Positions 53,251-62,362 of a stretch of DNA of 64,000 bases are shown one piece after another. Numbering within the stretch: the stretch's first letter is position 1; each line of letters begins with the position of its first letter. The translations under genes were made by a program, and so were the position numbers. The notes under the pieces were generated by a model. That model was given only the letters and a program-made list of their open reading frames with translations. It did no database searches and was not told where the DNA came from. Source of the DNA: CATQHP01 sp965205595 (GTDB lineage Bacteria > Acidobacteriota > Terriglobia > Bryobacterales > UBA6623); contig CBDBHI010000030.1 of NCBI GenBank assembly GCA_965205595.1, positions 248,001 through 312,000 of the forward strand, given 5' to 3'.

Positions 53251-54789
53251 TCAGTTCCAGTTGACCCTGTCTTCACTTAAGACAGGAATCGCAATGGAAA
53301 CTTTTGTTCCGGGCCCCGGGGTGGACTCGACATCAATGTCGCCGCCCAACAAGGTTACACGCTCCTTCACACCGGCCAGACCAAACGAATCGCGCTTTTT
53401 GTTAGCGTCTCTTAGGTCAAAACCGATCCCGTCGTCCTCTATCTGGACATGCACTCGCCCGTTACGGCGTGTCAAACGTAGCTCGACATTTTGTGCCTTG
53501 GAGTGCTTCACCGCGTTGGTAAAACACTCCTGCACCAGCCGGTAAGCCATGATCTTGGTGGTTTCCGGCAACTTGTCGACATTGGACATACGCATCTTGA
53601 CGCGCCCTGGAAATGTCCGACTGAAGTTCTTAACGAACTGCCGAATGCCCGCGGTCAAACCGAGTTCCGCCAAAACATTCGGACTTAGTGCCGAGATCAA
53701 CCGCCGCATTTCGACGATCGTAGACTCGGCAACCTCTTGCGTTTCGCTCAAGCGACGGCCCAGGTGTTCGGACCCGCCTGGCATGTCACGCTGGACCATT
53801 TCGAGGTACAGGCGGATCACTAGCAGCGACTGCCCAACCTCGTCGTGAAGTTCACGGCTGATACGCCGCCGCTCTTCTTCCTCCACTTTCATCATGTGTT
53901 CGCCGAGCGCGCGAATTTGCTCTTCGCGCTTTCGCAGCTCTTCGAGCAATTGGGCCTTGTCGATCGCCAGCGCACAACGTTCCGCGATCGCCTCAAAAAG
54001 TTTCAGCTCACGAGGCAAGCAGTGATATTCATGCGAGAACCCGAGCAGTAGTACTCCCGTGACTTTCGAGCGGACCGACAACGGCACCCCCCACAAACTT
54101 TCGAGGGTGCGTCTGATCTTCGGTGTTTCCGTCAGCGGATCTTGCTTGACGTCGACTACTACCAGCGGCTTTCCGCCTTCAGCAATCTTTCCGCCGAGGC
54201 CGTGTCCGATCGTCGTGCTAAAACACCCCGCCAGCGACTTGGTCATGCCTTTCCAGGCACGCAGCTCAAGTTGCTCCGTTTCGGGCTGAAGAAGTAAGAA
54301 CACTCCGCCGTGTGCGCGGAACGTTCGCATCAAAGTTTCAAGCACGCGATGTAAAAGCTCGTCAACGCTAAGAGCCTCGAGCTGGTCGCGTAGAACCTCG
54401 TAGAATGCGCGCGCCTCAAGGTCGCGAACCTCGTAGTAGGCGTTGTTCAGCGTGAGCTTGATTGAGAAATAGAGCCGCTCGACTACGCTGTTCCATTCGG
54501 GGTAATCCTTCCGAGCATGCTTCTTGAGGTCGAGTAGCAGACCGCGCTCGTAGCTACTGATTGCAGCGAGAACCGTATGTGGAGGTACGTCAAGCTTTGC
54601 CAGCCTCTTGCCGTGATAGTCCACCGCCTCGAGGAAATCCTCGACCTGGCCCGCCTGTAGTAGGGGCAGCCAGGCACCCGGATTAAGCATCTTCAGAGCC
54701 TTCAGTCGAGGTGTATCCGGAGAGGCTCCAAATATCTTTCCCAGCCGGCGTGACCAACGGGACTCGATTTCCAAAGCCCGCGGGCGCAC
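53251..54789 (-). CDS. GAF-domain histidine kinase (HisKA_3/HATPase_c)
   Basis: 512 aa from GTG 54789. Residues 1-150 are helical (AWLPLLQAGQVEDFLEAV, LKKHARKDYPEWNSVVERLYF), resembling a sensor-globin-like N domain; no transmembrane helix, so soluble. Residues ~155-300 form a GAF domain (LLHRVLETLMRTFRAHGGVFLLL). The phosphorylation helix is EEERRRISRELHDEVGQSLLVIRLYLEMV with His in RELHDEVGQ, then ATP site ECFTNAVKHSKAQNV, EDDGIGFDL and FGLAGVKERV. The frame remains open about 30 codons upstream of the GTG with protein-like sequence but no ATG/GTG/TTG, up to a TGA. Start choice is therefore uncertain. It forms an operon with the regulator. Confidence 0.85.
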   Translation of the reverse strand: MRPRALEIESRWSRRLGKIFGASPDTPRLKALKMLNPGAWLPLLQAGQVEDFLEAVDYHGKRLAKLDVPPHTVLAAISSYERGLLLDLKKHARKDYPEWNSVVERLYFSIKLTLNNAYYEVRDLEARAFYEVLRDQLEALSVDELLHRVLETLMRTFRAHGGVFLLLQPETEQLELRAWKGMTKSLAGCFSTTIGHGLGGKIAEGGKPLVVVDVKQDPLTETPKIRRTLESLWGVPLSVRSKVTGVLLLGFSHEYHCLPRELKLFEAIAERCALAIDKAQLLEELRKREEQIRALGEHMMKVEEEERRRISRELHDEVGQSLLVIRLYLEMVQRDMPGGSEHLGRRLSETQEVAESTIVEMRRLISALSPNVLAELGLTAGIRQFVKNFSRTFPGRVKMRMSNVDKLPETTKIMAYRLVQECFTNAVKHSKAQNVELRLTRRNGRVHVQIEDDGIGFDLRDANKKRDSFGLAGVKERVTLLGGDIDVESTPGPGTKVSIAIPVLSEDRVNWN

Positions 54790-55209
54790 GTTCGCCGCGA
54801 TCCGCCTGAGCTTTCGCTCGTCGTTCTTGCTTAAGACTAGGCCCTCTTGGCCCAGTACTGGCGTACGTCTAGATCACGAAGCATTAACACCGGTGAGTAT
54901 ACACATTTAGCACTAGGTATACAAGGGTTCTCCTTACATTTCAGTGGTTTACCCTAGGTCCTAGTACGGTGTTGCGCGGAGCCTTCCAGCGCGCCCACCC
55001 CTAGATACTATCGGAAAAAGTACCATTAGGTCTATAGGCATGACTAATGGGACTTTTTGTGTTAGTCCCTCGGACATATGACTACAGCACACCCTGTACC
55101 TATAGTGAAGAAAGAGGTAAACTTAGATTAGGACGTTAGCTGTCGTCACCATCGTGACGACTGGCATCGACCAGACTTAGCCCCAACATAGTGAGCATAG
55201 GGTTTTTCC
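54790..55209. promoter_or_regulatory. Divergent intergenic region with an attenuator-like double stem-loop
   Basis: 420 bp between the kinase (minus) and a TPR gene (plus). Clear AT-rich segments and direct repeats AGTATACA and GGTATACA (about 54896-54922). At 55017-55058, AAAGTACCATTAG pairs with CTAATGGGACTTT followed by TT, a terminator-like stem. The 3' arm overlaps a second stem GGGACT (55049-55054) with AGTCCC (55063-55069), so the two cannot form together. The tract precedes the TPR gene's GTG by about 140 bp. No protein-like frame was seen. Confidence 0.45.
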
Positions 55210-55914
55210 GTGGCAAAATTGAATCGAAAGCGTCTCAAGCGCGACCTGTTTGTTGAGGAGGTCGGCCATCAGGTCAGCTATATTTCGGAGAACCGAAATA
55301 TGGTCATCCTCGCCGTGGCGATAGCTCTCGCGGTTATCGTAGGCGGCGGCTCGTTTTGGACCTACCAGCAATCTAAAGCACTTGAGAGCCGAGCCGCTCT
55401 GCACAAGGCAGTCGACTTGTTTCACGGATCGGTCAGCTTAGAAAACCGGCCCGGATTTATAACCTACGCGACCTCGCTAGAACGCATTCGCCGGGTGCGG
55501 GAGGCGATGGAAGGGGTCATCGACGACTATTCGGGAAGTGCCCAGGCGGCCGCCGCGGAATATTACCTTGGCCTTTTGGAATCTGAGCAGGATAAGCCAG
55601 ACGATGCGACCAAGCGGTTTGAAAGCGCAATCAACGGGTCTGACCAGGAATATGCTGCCTTGGCGCGAATGGCGCTGGCTGATATGCTTCACCAAAGCGG
55701 CAAAGTCGAAGACGCCCGACAGCACTACGATCAGTTGATCGCAAAGCCAACTCAAGTTGTTCCCAAGAGCCGCGCAAAAATCGCGCTGGCACAAACCTAC
55801 GCCGTGAGCGATCCGGGCAAGGCCAGAGAAATTCTGACCGAAGTGCAGGCCGAGGCCGGACCCGCGGGAATCTTGGCGGCAACAGCGCTTCAACAGTTGA
55901 TCGAAGGTAGTTAG
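55210..55914 (+). CDS. Membrane-anchored TPR protein (YfgM-like)
   Basis: 234 aa from GTG 55210. A basic N terminus (MAKLNRKRLKRD), one membrane span around residues 31-50 (MVILAVAIALAVIVGGGSFW), then a periplasmic helical repeat region (AAAAEYYLGLLESEQDKPDDATKRFESAI; YAALARMALADMLHQSGKVEDARQHYDQLI) of the TPR_2/21 type. The organisation matches YfgM, which helps SecYEG clients fold. It precedes dgt by 16 bp and could be co-transcribed; no functional link is evident. Confidence 0.75.
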   Translation: MAKLNRKRLKRDLFVEEVGHQVSYISENRNMVILAVAIALAVIVGGGSFWTYQQSKALESRAALHKAVDLFHGSVSLENRPGFITYATSLERIRRVREAMEGVIDDYSGSAQAAAAEYYLGLLESEQDKPDDATKRFESAINGSDQEYAALARMALADMLHQSGKVEDARQHYDQLIAKPTQVVPKSRAKIALAQTYAVSDPGKAREILTEVQAEAGPAGILAATALQQLIEGS

Positions 55915-55930
55915 CATTAGGCGCCGTTCG

Positions 55931-57043
55931 ATGCGCGCCGATCTCCGGTTTCATCAAGAAGACTCCCGCGGTCGGCGCCATGCCGAGCCGCCACACCCCT
56001 ACCGAGAACCGTTTCAACGTGACCGCGACCGCGTGATTCATTCACGCGCTTTCCGTCGGCTCGAGCACAAGACGCAGGTATTCACCTCCCCGCACTCCGA
56101 CCACTTTCGAAATCGCCTGACCCACACCCTTGAGGTCTCGCAGGTCGCAAGAACGGTGGCGGCAGCACTGGGGCTCAACGAGGACTTGGTGGAATGCCTC
56201 GCCCTCGCCCACGATTTAGGCCATCCAGCGTTTGGACACGCCGGTGAGCTCGCGCTCGACCGGGAAATGCGGAAATTTGGGGCAACCTTCGACCACAATC
56301 GCCACACCTTGCGTATCGTGGAAAGCTTCGAGCAACGATACGCCGCGTTTCGAGGCCTGAACCTGACCTTCGAGGTTCGAGAGGGCCTGATCAAACACTC
56401 CAGCGAACTCGATCCTGCCGACGAATCGAATGCCGAGTACTTACCGACTCTGCGCCCGCTGATCGAGGCCCAGTTGATTGACCCGGCGGACGAAATCGCG
56501 TACAACTGCGCCGATCTCGACGACGCCATCGACGCTGGATTCATCTCGATAGACGAGGCCTGCCAACAGGTCGAGATGTTCGCCGACTTTTTTGCGCGCG
56601 GTAGCAGCGAGCACCCGAACGCCACGGCCGGTCAAAAGATCAACGAAGCGATTCGCCGGCTGCTCGACTGGCTGCTCTCGGAACTCATCCACGGAACCAA
56701 CGAATCGGTGGCAAAGGCGGGCGTTAACACACCTGACGCCGTTCGCAGCCTAGACCAGCGCGTCGCTGTTCTAGGGCCGGCAGGCACGGCAACTTCGAAA
56801 CAGCTTCGCGGCTTACTTCGCGAGAACTTTTATAGTGCCGAGATCGTCGCCAGGGAGTCGCGCGCAGCCGCCGATAAGCTGGCGACACTTTTTCAGTATT
56901 TCGTCAGCCATCCTGACGACCTGCCCGACTCCTATCAGGAACAGTCACTAGGTGAACCGCTCCATCAGGTGGTCTGCGACTACCTCGCTGGTATGACGGA
57001 TAAGTACCTACTGCAGCGGCACGAGCATTTCGTTCAACGCTAG
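55931..57043 (+). CDS. dgt: dGTPase-like HD-domain triphosphohydrolase
   Basis: Hydrolyses dNTPs (classically dGTP) to nucleoside and triphosphate. 370 aa. HD domain residues: His in RNRLTHTLEVSQVAR, HD in ALAHDLGHPAFGHAGE and the distant Asp in DEIAYNCADLDDAID. The N-terminal GRRHAEPPHPYREPFQRDRDRVIHSRAFRRLEHKTQVF is the family entry. Its TAG stop lies in CTAG (57040-57043), which is also the 4-bp target duplication of the IS1182-type element that follows directly. Confidence 0.93.
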   Translation: MRADLRFHQEDSRGRRHAEPPHPYREPFQRDRDRVIHSRAFRRLEHKTQVFTSPHSDHFRNRLTHTLEVSQVARTVAAALGLNEDLVECLALAHDLGHPAFGHAGELALDREMRKFGATFDHNRHTLRIVESFEQRYAAFRGLNLTFEVREGLIKHSSELDPADESNAEYLPTLRPLIEAQLIDPADEIAYNCADLDDAIDAGFISIDEACQQVEMFADFFARGSSEHPNATAGQKINEAIRRLLDWLLSELIHGTNESVAKAGVNTPDAVRSLDQRVAVLGPAGTATSKQLRGLLRENFYSAEIVARESRAAADKLATLFQYFVSHPDDLPDSYQEQSLGEPLHQVVCDYLAGMTDKYLLQRHEHFVQR

Positions 57044-58595
57044 GAGTCTGTCCCACAGAAAAATCATAAAAAAGGTGGAATGTTTGAGGTAGAAGGCGAG
57101 AAATTAGAGCGATGGGGACGCGCTATCGCGACTACAATCCGGAGCAGGCGTTCTTGCTGCCGCCGTCGCCGAGCGACTGGCTGCCGGAAGAACATCTGGC
57201 GTATTTCATCGCCGACACGCTCGACTCTCTCGACCTGAGCAGCTTCCACAGGCGCTACGAAGGCGCTGGGCGGCGCAATCGCCCGTACCATCCGGCGATG
57301 ATGCTCAAGGTGCTCGTCTACGCCTATGCGACAGGCGTTTTCAGCTCCCGCAAGATCGCCCGCAAGATCGATGAAGACGTCGCTTTGCGGGTGCTCGCGG
57401 CGGGCAATCGTCCTGACTTTCGGACCATCAATCGCTTTCGATGCGAGCAACTGGAGGAGTTCAAAAAGCTGTTCATCGAGATCGTGCGGCTGGCCAAACG
57501 AAGCGGATTACTGAAGCTAGGAACGGTGGCGCTGGACGGCACGAAAGTGAAAGCAAACGCGTCGAAACACAAGGCGATGAGCTACAAGCGGATGCAAGAA
57601 GACGAGGCGCGCTTGGTGGCGGAGATCGCCGAACTGCTGGAGCGAGCTGAGCGCATCGACGCGGCCGAGGACGAGCAATACGGCGAGGCGACGGGCGACG
57701 AGATACCGGACGAACTCAAGCGGCGAGCAAGCCGCTTGGCACGGATACGCAAAGAGAAAGCGGCACTGGAAGCCGAGCAAGCGGCGGCGGACAGTGCCCG
57801 GGGCCGCAGTCCCGGCGACGAGCGGATGGCGGGCGGGGAGCGGCCGCAGGGAGGTCGCTCGAAGTTGAAGCGGAAGTTTGGCGAGCCGCCGCCGCAGGCG
57901 CAACGCAACTTCACGGACCCCGAGAGCAAGATCATGAAGACGGGCAAGGGGTTCGAGCAGTGTTACAACGCGCCAGCGGTGGTGGAAGAAGGCGAGCAGT
58001 TGATCGTGGCGACGGCGCTGGGCTCGAACGCGGCCGACAATGGCTATCTGATCGAGTTGTTGGACGAGCTGAAAGCGAACACGGGCGTCAAGCCGAAGCG
58101 AGCGTTGGCGGACGCGGGCTACAAGGGTGAGCAGAACTTTGAAGGACTAGAAGGTCGCGGAATCCGCGGCTATGTGGCATTGGGACGCGAGAGCAGCAAG
58201 GGTGGCGAAGCGCAAGCGAAGGCGGGCGGCGAGGCGACCGCACGAATGCGCAAGCGCTTGAAAGAGCAGCGAGGCCGCAAGCGATAGCGGCGCAGGAAAG
58301 CGCTGCTAGAACCGGCCTTTGGATGGCTCAAGAGAGTGCTGGGATTTCGAGAATTTTCGATGCGGGGGCTGGAGAAAGCGCAAGGCGAATGGAACTTAGT
58401 AACGGCGGCGCTCAACTTGCGGCGCATGTCGCGGATGACTCCGCTGCCACAAGGCACCTGACGCGACGGTAAGCACCCAAGCGGAAGCCGAACCAAGCCT
58501 TTTAGCCGCCGGCCGATCGCGTAGAGCAAAAAAGGCCAAAAAACCAATCGGCCCCGCCCACGGCCCCATCGTCTCTTTTTCTGTGGGACAGACTC
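57044..58595. mobile_element. IS1182-type insertion sequence
   Basis: About 1.55 kb. Ends are a perfect 20-bp inverted repeat, GAGTCTGTCCCACAGAAAAA at 57044 and its complement ending at 58595. CTAG flanks both sides (57040-57043, 58596-58599), a 4-bp duplication. The target was the CTAG shared by dgt's stop and the antiporter's stop (opposite strand), and both stops are preserved. Inside: one transposase gene split by TAG; between its end and the right repeat, a smaller inverted repeat (GGCCGAT ... ATCGGCC). Confidence 0.9.
57112..58461 (+). pseudogene. IS1182-type transposase, split by in-frame TAG
   Basis: DDE transposase. ATG 57112: N domain YRDYNPEQAFLLPPSPSDWL, RRNRPYHPAMMLKVLVYAYATGVFSSRKIAR, then the catalytic Asp in VALDGTKVKANASKHK, a coiled-coil Glu/Arg/Ala stretch (residues ~160-240), Asp in RALADAGYKGEQNF. 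TAG at 58285-58287 follows EQRGRKR; the frame resumes as RRRKALLEPAFGWLKRVLGF, and RGLEKAQGEWNLVTAALNLRRM to TGA 58461. The third catalytic acid, Glu in LLEPAFGW, is after the stop. The family has GRxRYxRRK there, so Tyr (TAC/TAT) probably became TAG. Cannot transpose on its own unless suppressed. Confidence 0.85.
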
Positions 58596-60167
58596 CTAGT
58601 GCCCGGCGATGCCGCCTAGCTCGTCGATCCGATCGTCCGCGTCACTCAACATCTGCTCGGCGGTGTGCAACGAGATTGCGCCGTCGTTGATCGCGCGCTG
58701 GATGGCCGTCTTGCGCGCACCCAGTAAGTGAGCACGAGCAATCTTCTCTTCCTCGTCCGCCCAGTCAGGGTCTTCGGCGTGCAGCCTTCTGAGAGTGTTC
58801 TCGACATTGCTGAGGTCGCCACGCAGCTCCGTGTCGAGCTTCGCGTAGACAGTCGGCGATACGACATGCCTTTTTCTCAAAACGTCTAGCTCGGCAAGCG
58901 AAGCGCTGACGGCCATCTGATCGACCTTAGCCCGGTCGTGAGCACCCTCCGCTCCCATTTCGATGCCCAGCTTCCGCATCAAGGTCGGGACCGTCAGGCC
59001 TTGCACTACGATTGAAAAGCCAACAACGCCAAACGTCATCGCCATAATCAGCGGACGATGCGGGAACTCCGGCTGCAAGCTCAGGGCTAAGGCAATCGAC
59101 ACGCCACCGTGGATTCCGCCCCACATCATCACGTGCATCCAACTGGTGGGGATCTTCCGCGTGAACAAGTTACCGAGAGGAGTGATCGTATAGATCGCCA
59201 CCACCCGGCCGAGTAGAACGACCGTGATTGCAATCGTAATCGGCCACCAATGAACAGCCAAGTCAGCGACGTGGACTTCAATCCCGATCAGCAGAAATAT
59301 CAACGAGTTGATGACGAATCCGAGATATTCCCAGAACGACCAGAGCGCGACCCTTGTGCGCGAACTCATGCCGACATCGGCGGCGAAGTTCCCGACCATC
59401 ACGCCCGCGCCGACCGTTGCGATTACGCCCGAGAGATGAAATTCTTCAGCGACCAGATACGATCCGTAGGCCAGGATCATCGTCAGAGTGATTTCGATCT
59501 GAGGGTTGTCAACCTGCTCAGTGACCTTGCTCATCACGTATCCGAGCGTGAGGCCAACAGCCGCGCCGCCCAGCGCGACAACTAGGAACTTGGCGACGCC
59601 GTCTAACACGCTGACCTGTTGCGTCGCCACCGCCGCCAGCAAGATCTGGAACAGCACTACCGCCGTACCGTCGTTGAACAAACTTTCGCCTTCAACCAAC
59701 ACCGACAGACGTTTCGAAACGCCCAGTTCCCTGAAAAGCGCGAGGACCGATATCGGGTCAGTCGCCGAAATCAGCGCCCCGAATACGAGAGCGACCATCA
59801 GAGGTAGCCCGCCGAGCACCCAGTAAACCGCGAACCCAGTCACGAGTGTCGCGATCAGCACGCCTAGAACGGCGATCATCAAGATCGGCAGGGCGTTCGC
59901 CCGCAGGTGATGCGATTGAATGTTCAGCCCGGCTTCAAACAGCAGCCCGGGCAGGAAAACCATGAAGATGACCTCGGGTGTAAGAAAGGCTTCGGGTCCA
60001 CCTTCGCCCATCCACTCTGTGATTGGCAGGTGAAAGATGTCGATCAGGAACCCGCCACAAACGAGCGCAATTGTATAGGGCACCCGCAGTTTTAGCGTGA
60101 CCAACGCGATCACTGAAGCAGCAATCAGCAGAATGAGCAGCAGTTTGACTAGAGCGGCGGCTTCCAT
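58596..60167 (-). CDS. Na+/H+ antiporter, CPA1 (NhaP) type
   Basis: About 523 aa with 11-12 membrane helices, exchanging Na+ (or K+) for H+. Core features: FMVFLPGLLFEAGLNI, SATDPISVLALFRELG, the ion-site motif EGESLFNDGTAVVLFQIL, AYGSYLVAEEFHLSGVIATVGAG and WGGIHGGVSIALALSLQPE. A cytoplasmic C-terminal tail of about 120 residues is helical (LAELDVLRKRHVVSPTVYAKLDTEL; TAIQRAINDGAISLHTAEQML). Its TAG overlaps the IS1182-type target CTAG. Confidence 0.92.
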   Translation of the reverse strand: MEAAALVKLLLILLIAASVIALVTLKLRVPYTIALVCGGFLIDIFHLPITEWMGEGGPEAFLTPEVIFMVFLPGLLFEAGLNIQSHHLRANALPILMIAVLGVLIATLVTGFAVYWVLGGLPLMVALVFGALISATDPISVLALFRELGVSKRLSVLVEGESLFNDGTAVVLFQILLAAVATQQVSVLDGVAKFLVVALGGAAVGLTLGYVMSKVTEQVDNPQIEITLTMILAYGSYLVAEEFHLSGVIATVGAGVMVGNFAADVGMSSRTRVALWSFWEYLGFVINSLIFLLIGIEVHVADLAVHWWPITIAITVVLLGRVVAIYTITPLGNLFTRKIPTSWMHVMMWGGIHGGVSIALALSLQPEFPHRPLIMAMTFGVVGFSIVVQGLTVPTLMRKLGIEMGAEGAHDRAKVDQMAVSASLAELDVLRKRHVVSPTVYAKLDTELRGDLSNVENTLRRLHAEDPDWADEEEKIARAHLLGARKTAIQRAINDGAISLHTAEQMLSDADDRIDELGGIAGH

Positions 60168-60299
60168 CGGTTCCCTGACTCGATTCTAGGAGAATCCGCG
60201 GGCTCACACGGAAACACGCGTATTCATCGTTCGCCAAACGACCGACACCGGGCGAGATGGCAATGGCATACTAGTAAAAAGGGAGTCTTAACACTGGCC

Positions 60300-61244
60300 A
60301 TGATCCAGGCGACCGAAAAAATTTGGCATAACGGAGAATTCATCGCGTGGAATGACGCGCGGGTTCACGTCATGACCCACGCTCTCCACTACGGAACCAG
60401 TGTTTTCGAGGGAATCCGCTGTTACGAAACTGCAAAAGGATCGGCGGTTTTTCGGCTCAGTGAGCACATCCGCCGGATGTTTGACTCCTCGAAAATTTAT
60501 CGCATGGAGCCGCTAGGATTTTCTCACGCTCAACTTGCGCAGGCCTGTCTAGATGTAGTAACCGAGAACGGTCTGTCGGCCTGCTACATCCGGCCGGTCG
60601 TCTTTCGTGGCTACGGCGAGGTCGGCGTGCTGTCGCTAAAAAACCCGATTGAGGTGTACATCGCCTGCTGGGAGTGGGGGAAATACCTCGGCGCTGAAGC
60701 GCTTGAGCAAGGCGTTGACGTCTGCATTTCGTCTTGGACCCGCATCGCTCCCAACACCCTCCCCGCGATGGCCAAAGTAGCCGCGAACTATATGAATTCG
60801 CAGCTCATCAAGATGGAAGCGACGCTCAACGGCTACACCGAGGGTATTGCGCTCGACGCCTCTGGGTACGTTTCAGAGGGCAGCGGCGAGAACATCTTTT
60901 TGGTTCGCGACGGCCGGCTCTACACTCCGCCAATGGGTACTTCCGCGTTGCCGGGAATCACCCGTGACTCGGTGATTAAGCTCGCCGCCGACCTGGGTTA
61001 CTCGGTCACCGAGCAAGTGATTCCGCGCGAGTGGCTCTACATCGCGGACGAGTTGTTCTTCACCGGAACCGCGGCCGAGGTGACGCCAATCCGCTCGGTA
61101 GACAAGATCCAAATCGGGATCGGCAAACGCGGGCCGATTACGGAGAAAATTCAGTCTGAATTTCTCGGCATCATCGAAGGGCGTAAGGAAGACCGGCACG
61201 GCTGGCTGACTCTGCTTGACGCGCCAAAGACAGTCGCCGCCTAA
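60300..61244 (+). CDS. ilvE: Branched-chain amino acid aminotransferase IlvE
   Basis: Fold-type IV PLP transaminase for valine, leucine and isoleucine. 314 aa. KIWHNGEFIAWNDARVHVMTHALHYGTSVFEGIR is the family start, the PLP Lys is in AMAKVAANYMNSQL, the signature EGIALDASGYVSEGSGENIF and the C-terminal EWLYIADELFFTGTAAEVTPI are present. The M50 gene follows after 14 bp and may be co-transcribed. Divergent from the antiporter, with 132 bp between starts. Confidence 0.95.
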   Translation: MIQATEKIWHNGEFIAWNDARVHVMTHALHYGTSVFEGIRCYETAKGSAVFRLSEHIRRMFDSSKIYRMEPLGFSHAQLAQACLDVVTENGLSACYIRPVVFRGYGEVGVLSLKNPIEVYIACWEWGKYLGAEALEQGVDVCISSWTRIAPNTLPAMAKVAANYMNSQLIKMEATLNGYTEGIALDASGYVSEGSGENIFLVRDGRLYTPPMGTSALPGITRDSVIKLAADLGYSVTEQVIPREWLYIADELFFTGTAAEVTPIRSVDKIQIGIGKRGPITEKIQSEFLGIIEGRKEDRHGWLTLLDAPKTVAA

Positions 61245-61258
61245 GCGGACTAACACGA

Positions 61259-62362
61259 GTGCCGTTCGAGCAGTATCCTCTTGGCCCAGATCGCCGAGAG
61301 GCCGCCGATCTGGGTCCGGCCCCGATTCGACCCGGGCAGCCTCTGCCGCAATGGCGCAGCACTATAGGGCCGTTGCCGACTCAGCGACAAACCCCAAGAA
61401 AATCTCGGCTGTGGCTGCACGTGCTGCTGTTTGTGCTCACAGTTGTTACGACCACATTGATGGTCGGCCCCATCTACTCGGCGTGTTTGATGAGCATTCT
61501 CACCGCCCACGAGTTTGGCCACTATTTTGCGGCTCGTTATCACGGCGTTGAGGCCAGCTTGCCCTACTTCATTCCTGGACCATTTTTGTTTGGAACCATG
61601 GGTGCGGTAATTCGCATGTCGCCCTATATGCCGAATCGGCGTGCCTTGTTCGATATCGCCGCCGCGGGGCCATTGGCGGGAATGGCGCTGGCGCTCCCAA
61701 TTAGTTTTGTCGGTGTCTTGCTGTCCGAAAGAGTGCCCTCGATTGAGGGCCAAGCCGGTCTCGTGCTGGGCGATCCGATTCTATTTCAGATCTTTGAACG
61801 ATTGGCCTTCGGACCCGATGTGCCTAATACCGACCTGATGCTCCACAATGTTGCTTTCGCCGGTTGGGTCGGACTGTTCGTCACAGCGCTCAACCTGCTG
61901 CCGATCGGACAGCTCGATGGCGGGCACATTAGCTACTCCGTCTTCGGGCGAAAGAGTTGGTTGTTCGCGAAACTGGCTTTTGGCGGGCTGCTGCTCATCA
62001 CCCTTACGATGAGCCGGAATTATTCAGTATTTCTAATCCTGTTGTTTATGTTCGGCATCAAGCATCCGCCGACGATGAATGACACCATCTCGCTCGATGC
62101 CGTGCGCCGCAAAATCGCCTGGCTACTGGTCGTGACGTTCGCTCTATGTTTCACGCCGGTACCGTTGAAGCTTGACTTCGCGGCGCCAACGGATCAGCCT
62201 TCAACCGAAAAGGCCACGAACTCGTCCCCTGATACCGACTTCCCTTTGCCGCCTCCAGCAGCGATGACTACGAATTGCTTTCCGTCGGCCTCGTACGTAC
62301 ATGGCGTCGCGAATCCGGCGGCGTTGAGTTCGGTCTCCCACAACACCTCGCCGGTTTCTTGA
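61259..62362 (+). CDS. Membrane-embedded M50 (site-2-protease-like) protease
   Basis: About 367 aa from GTG 61259. A Pro/Arg-rich cytoplasmic N terminus of ~50 residues, then membrane helices. The zinc site is TAHEFGHYFAARYHG (HExxH in a helix), and the second ligand motif NLLPIGQLDGGHISYSVFG (NxxPxxxLDGG). This class cleaves membrane-anchored regulators or small peptides within the membrane. The last ~55 codons overlap the antisense of the PQQ dehydrogenase gene, so only up to about FTPVPLKL is likely functional. Confidence 0.85.
   Translation: MPFEQYPLGPDRREAADLGPAPIRPGQPLPQWRSTIGPLPTQRQTPRKSRLWLHVLLFVLTVVTTTLMVGPIYSACLMSILTAHEFGHYFAARYHGVEASLPYFIPGPFLFGTMGAVIRMSPYMPNRRALFDIAAAGPLAGMALALPISFVGVLLSERVPSIEGQAGLVLGDPILFQIFERLAFGPDVPNTDLMLHNVAFAGWVGLFVTALNLLPIGQLDGGHISYSVFGRKSWLFAKLAFGGLLLITLTMSRNYSVFLILLFMFGIKHPPTMNDTISLDAVRRKIAWLLVVTFALCFTPVPLKLDFAAPTDQPSTEKATNSSPDTDFPLPPPAAMTTNCFPSASYVHGVANPAALSSVSHNTSPVS

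Noticed and set aside
11316..58287. TAG reassigned as a sense codon throughout the genome
   Set aside because: Many intact genes of normal length in the window end in TAG (at least 18, including aroB, ubiE, mutL, dgt, cpaF), which is not expected in a code where TAG is sense.
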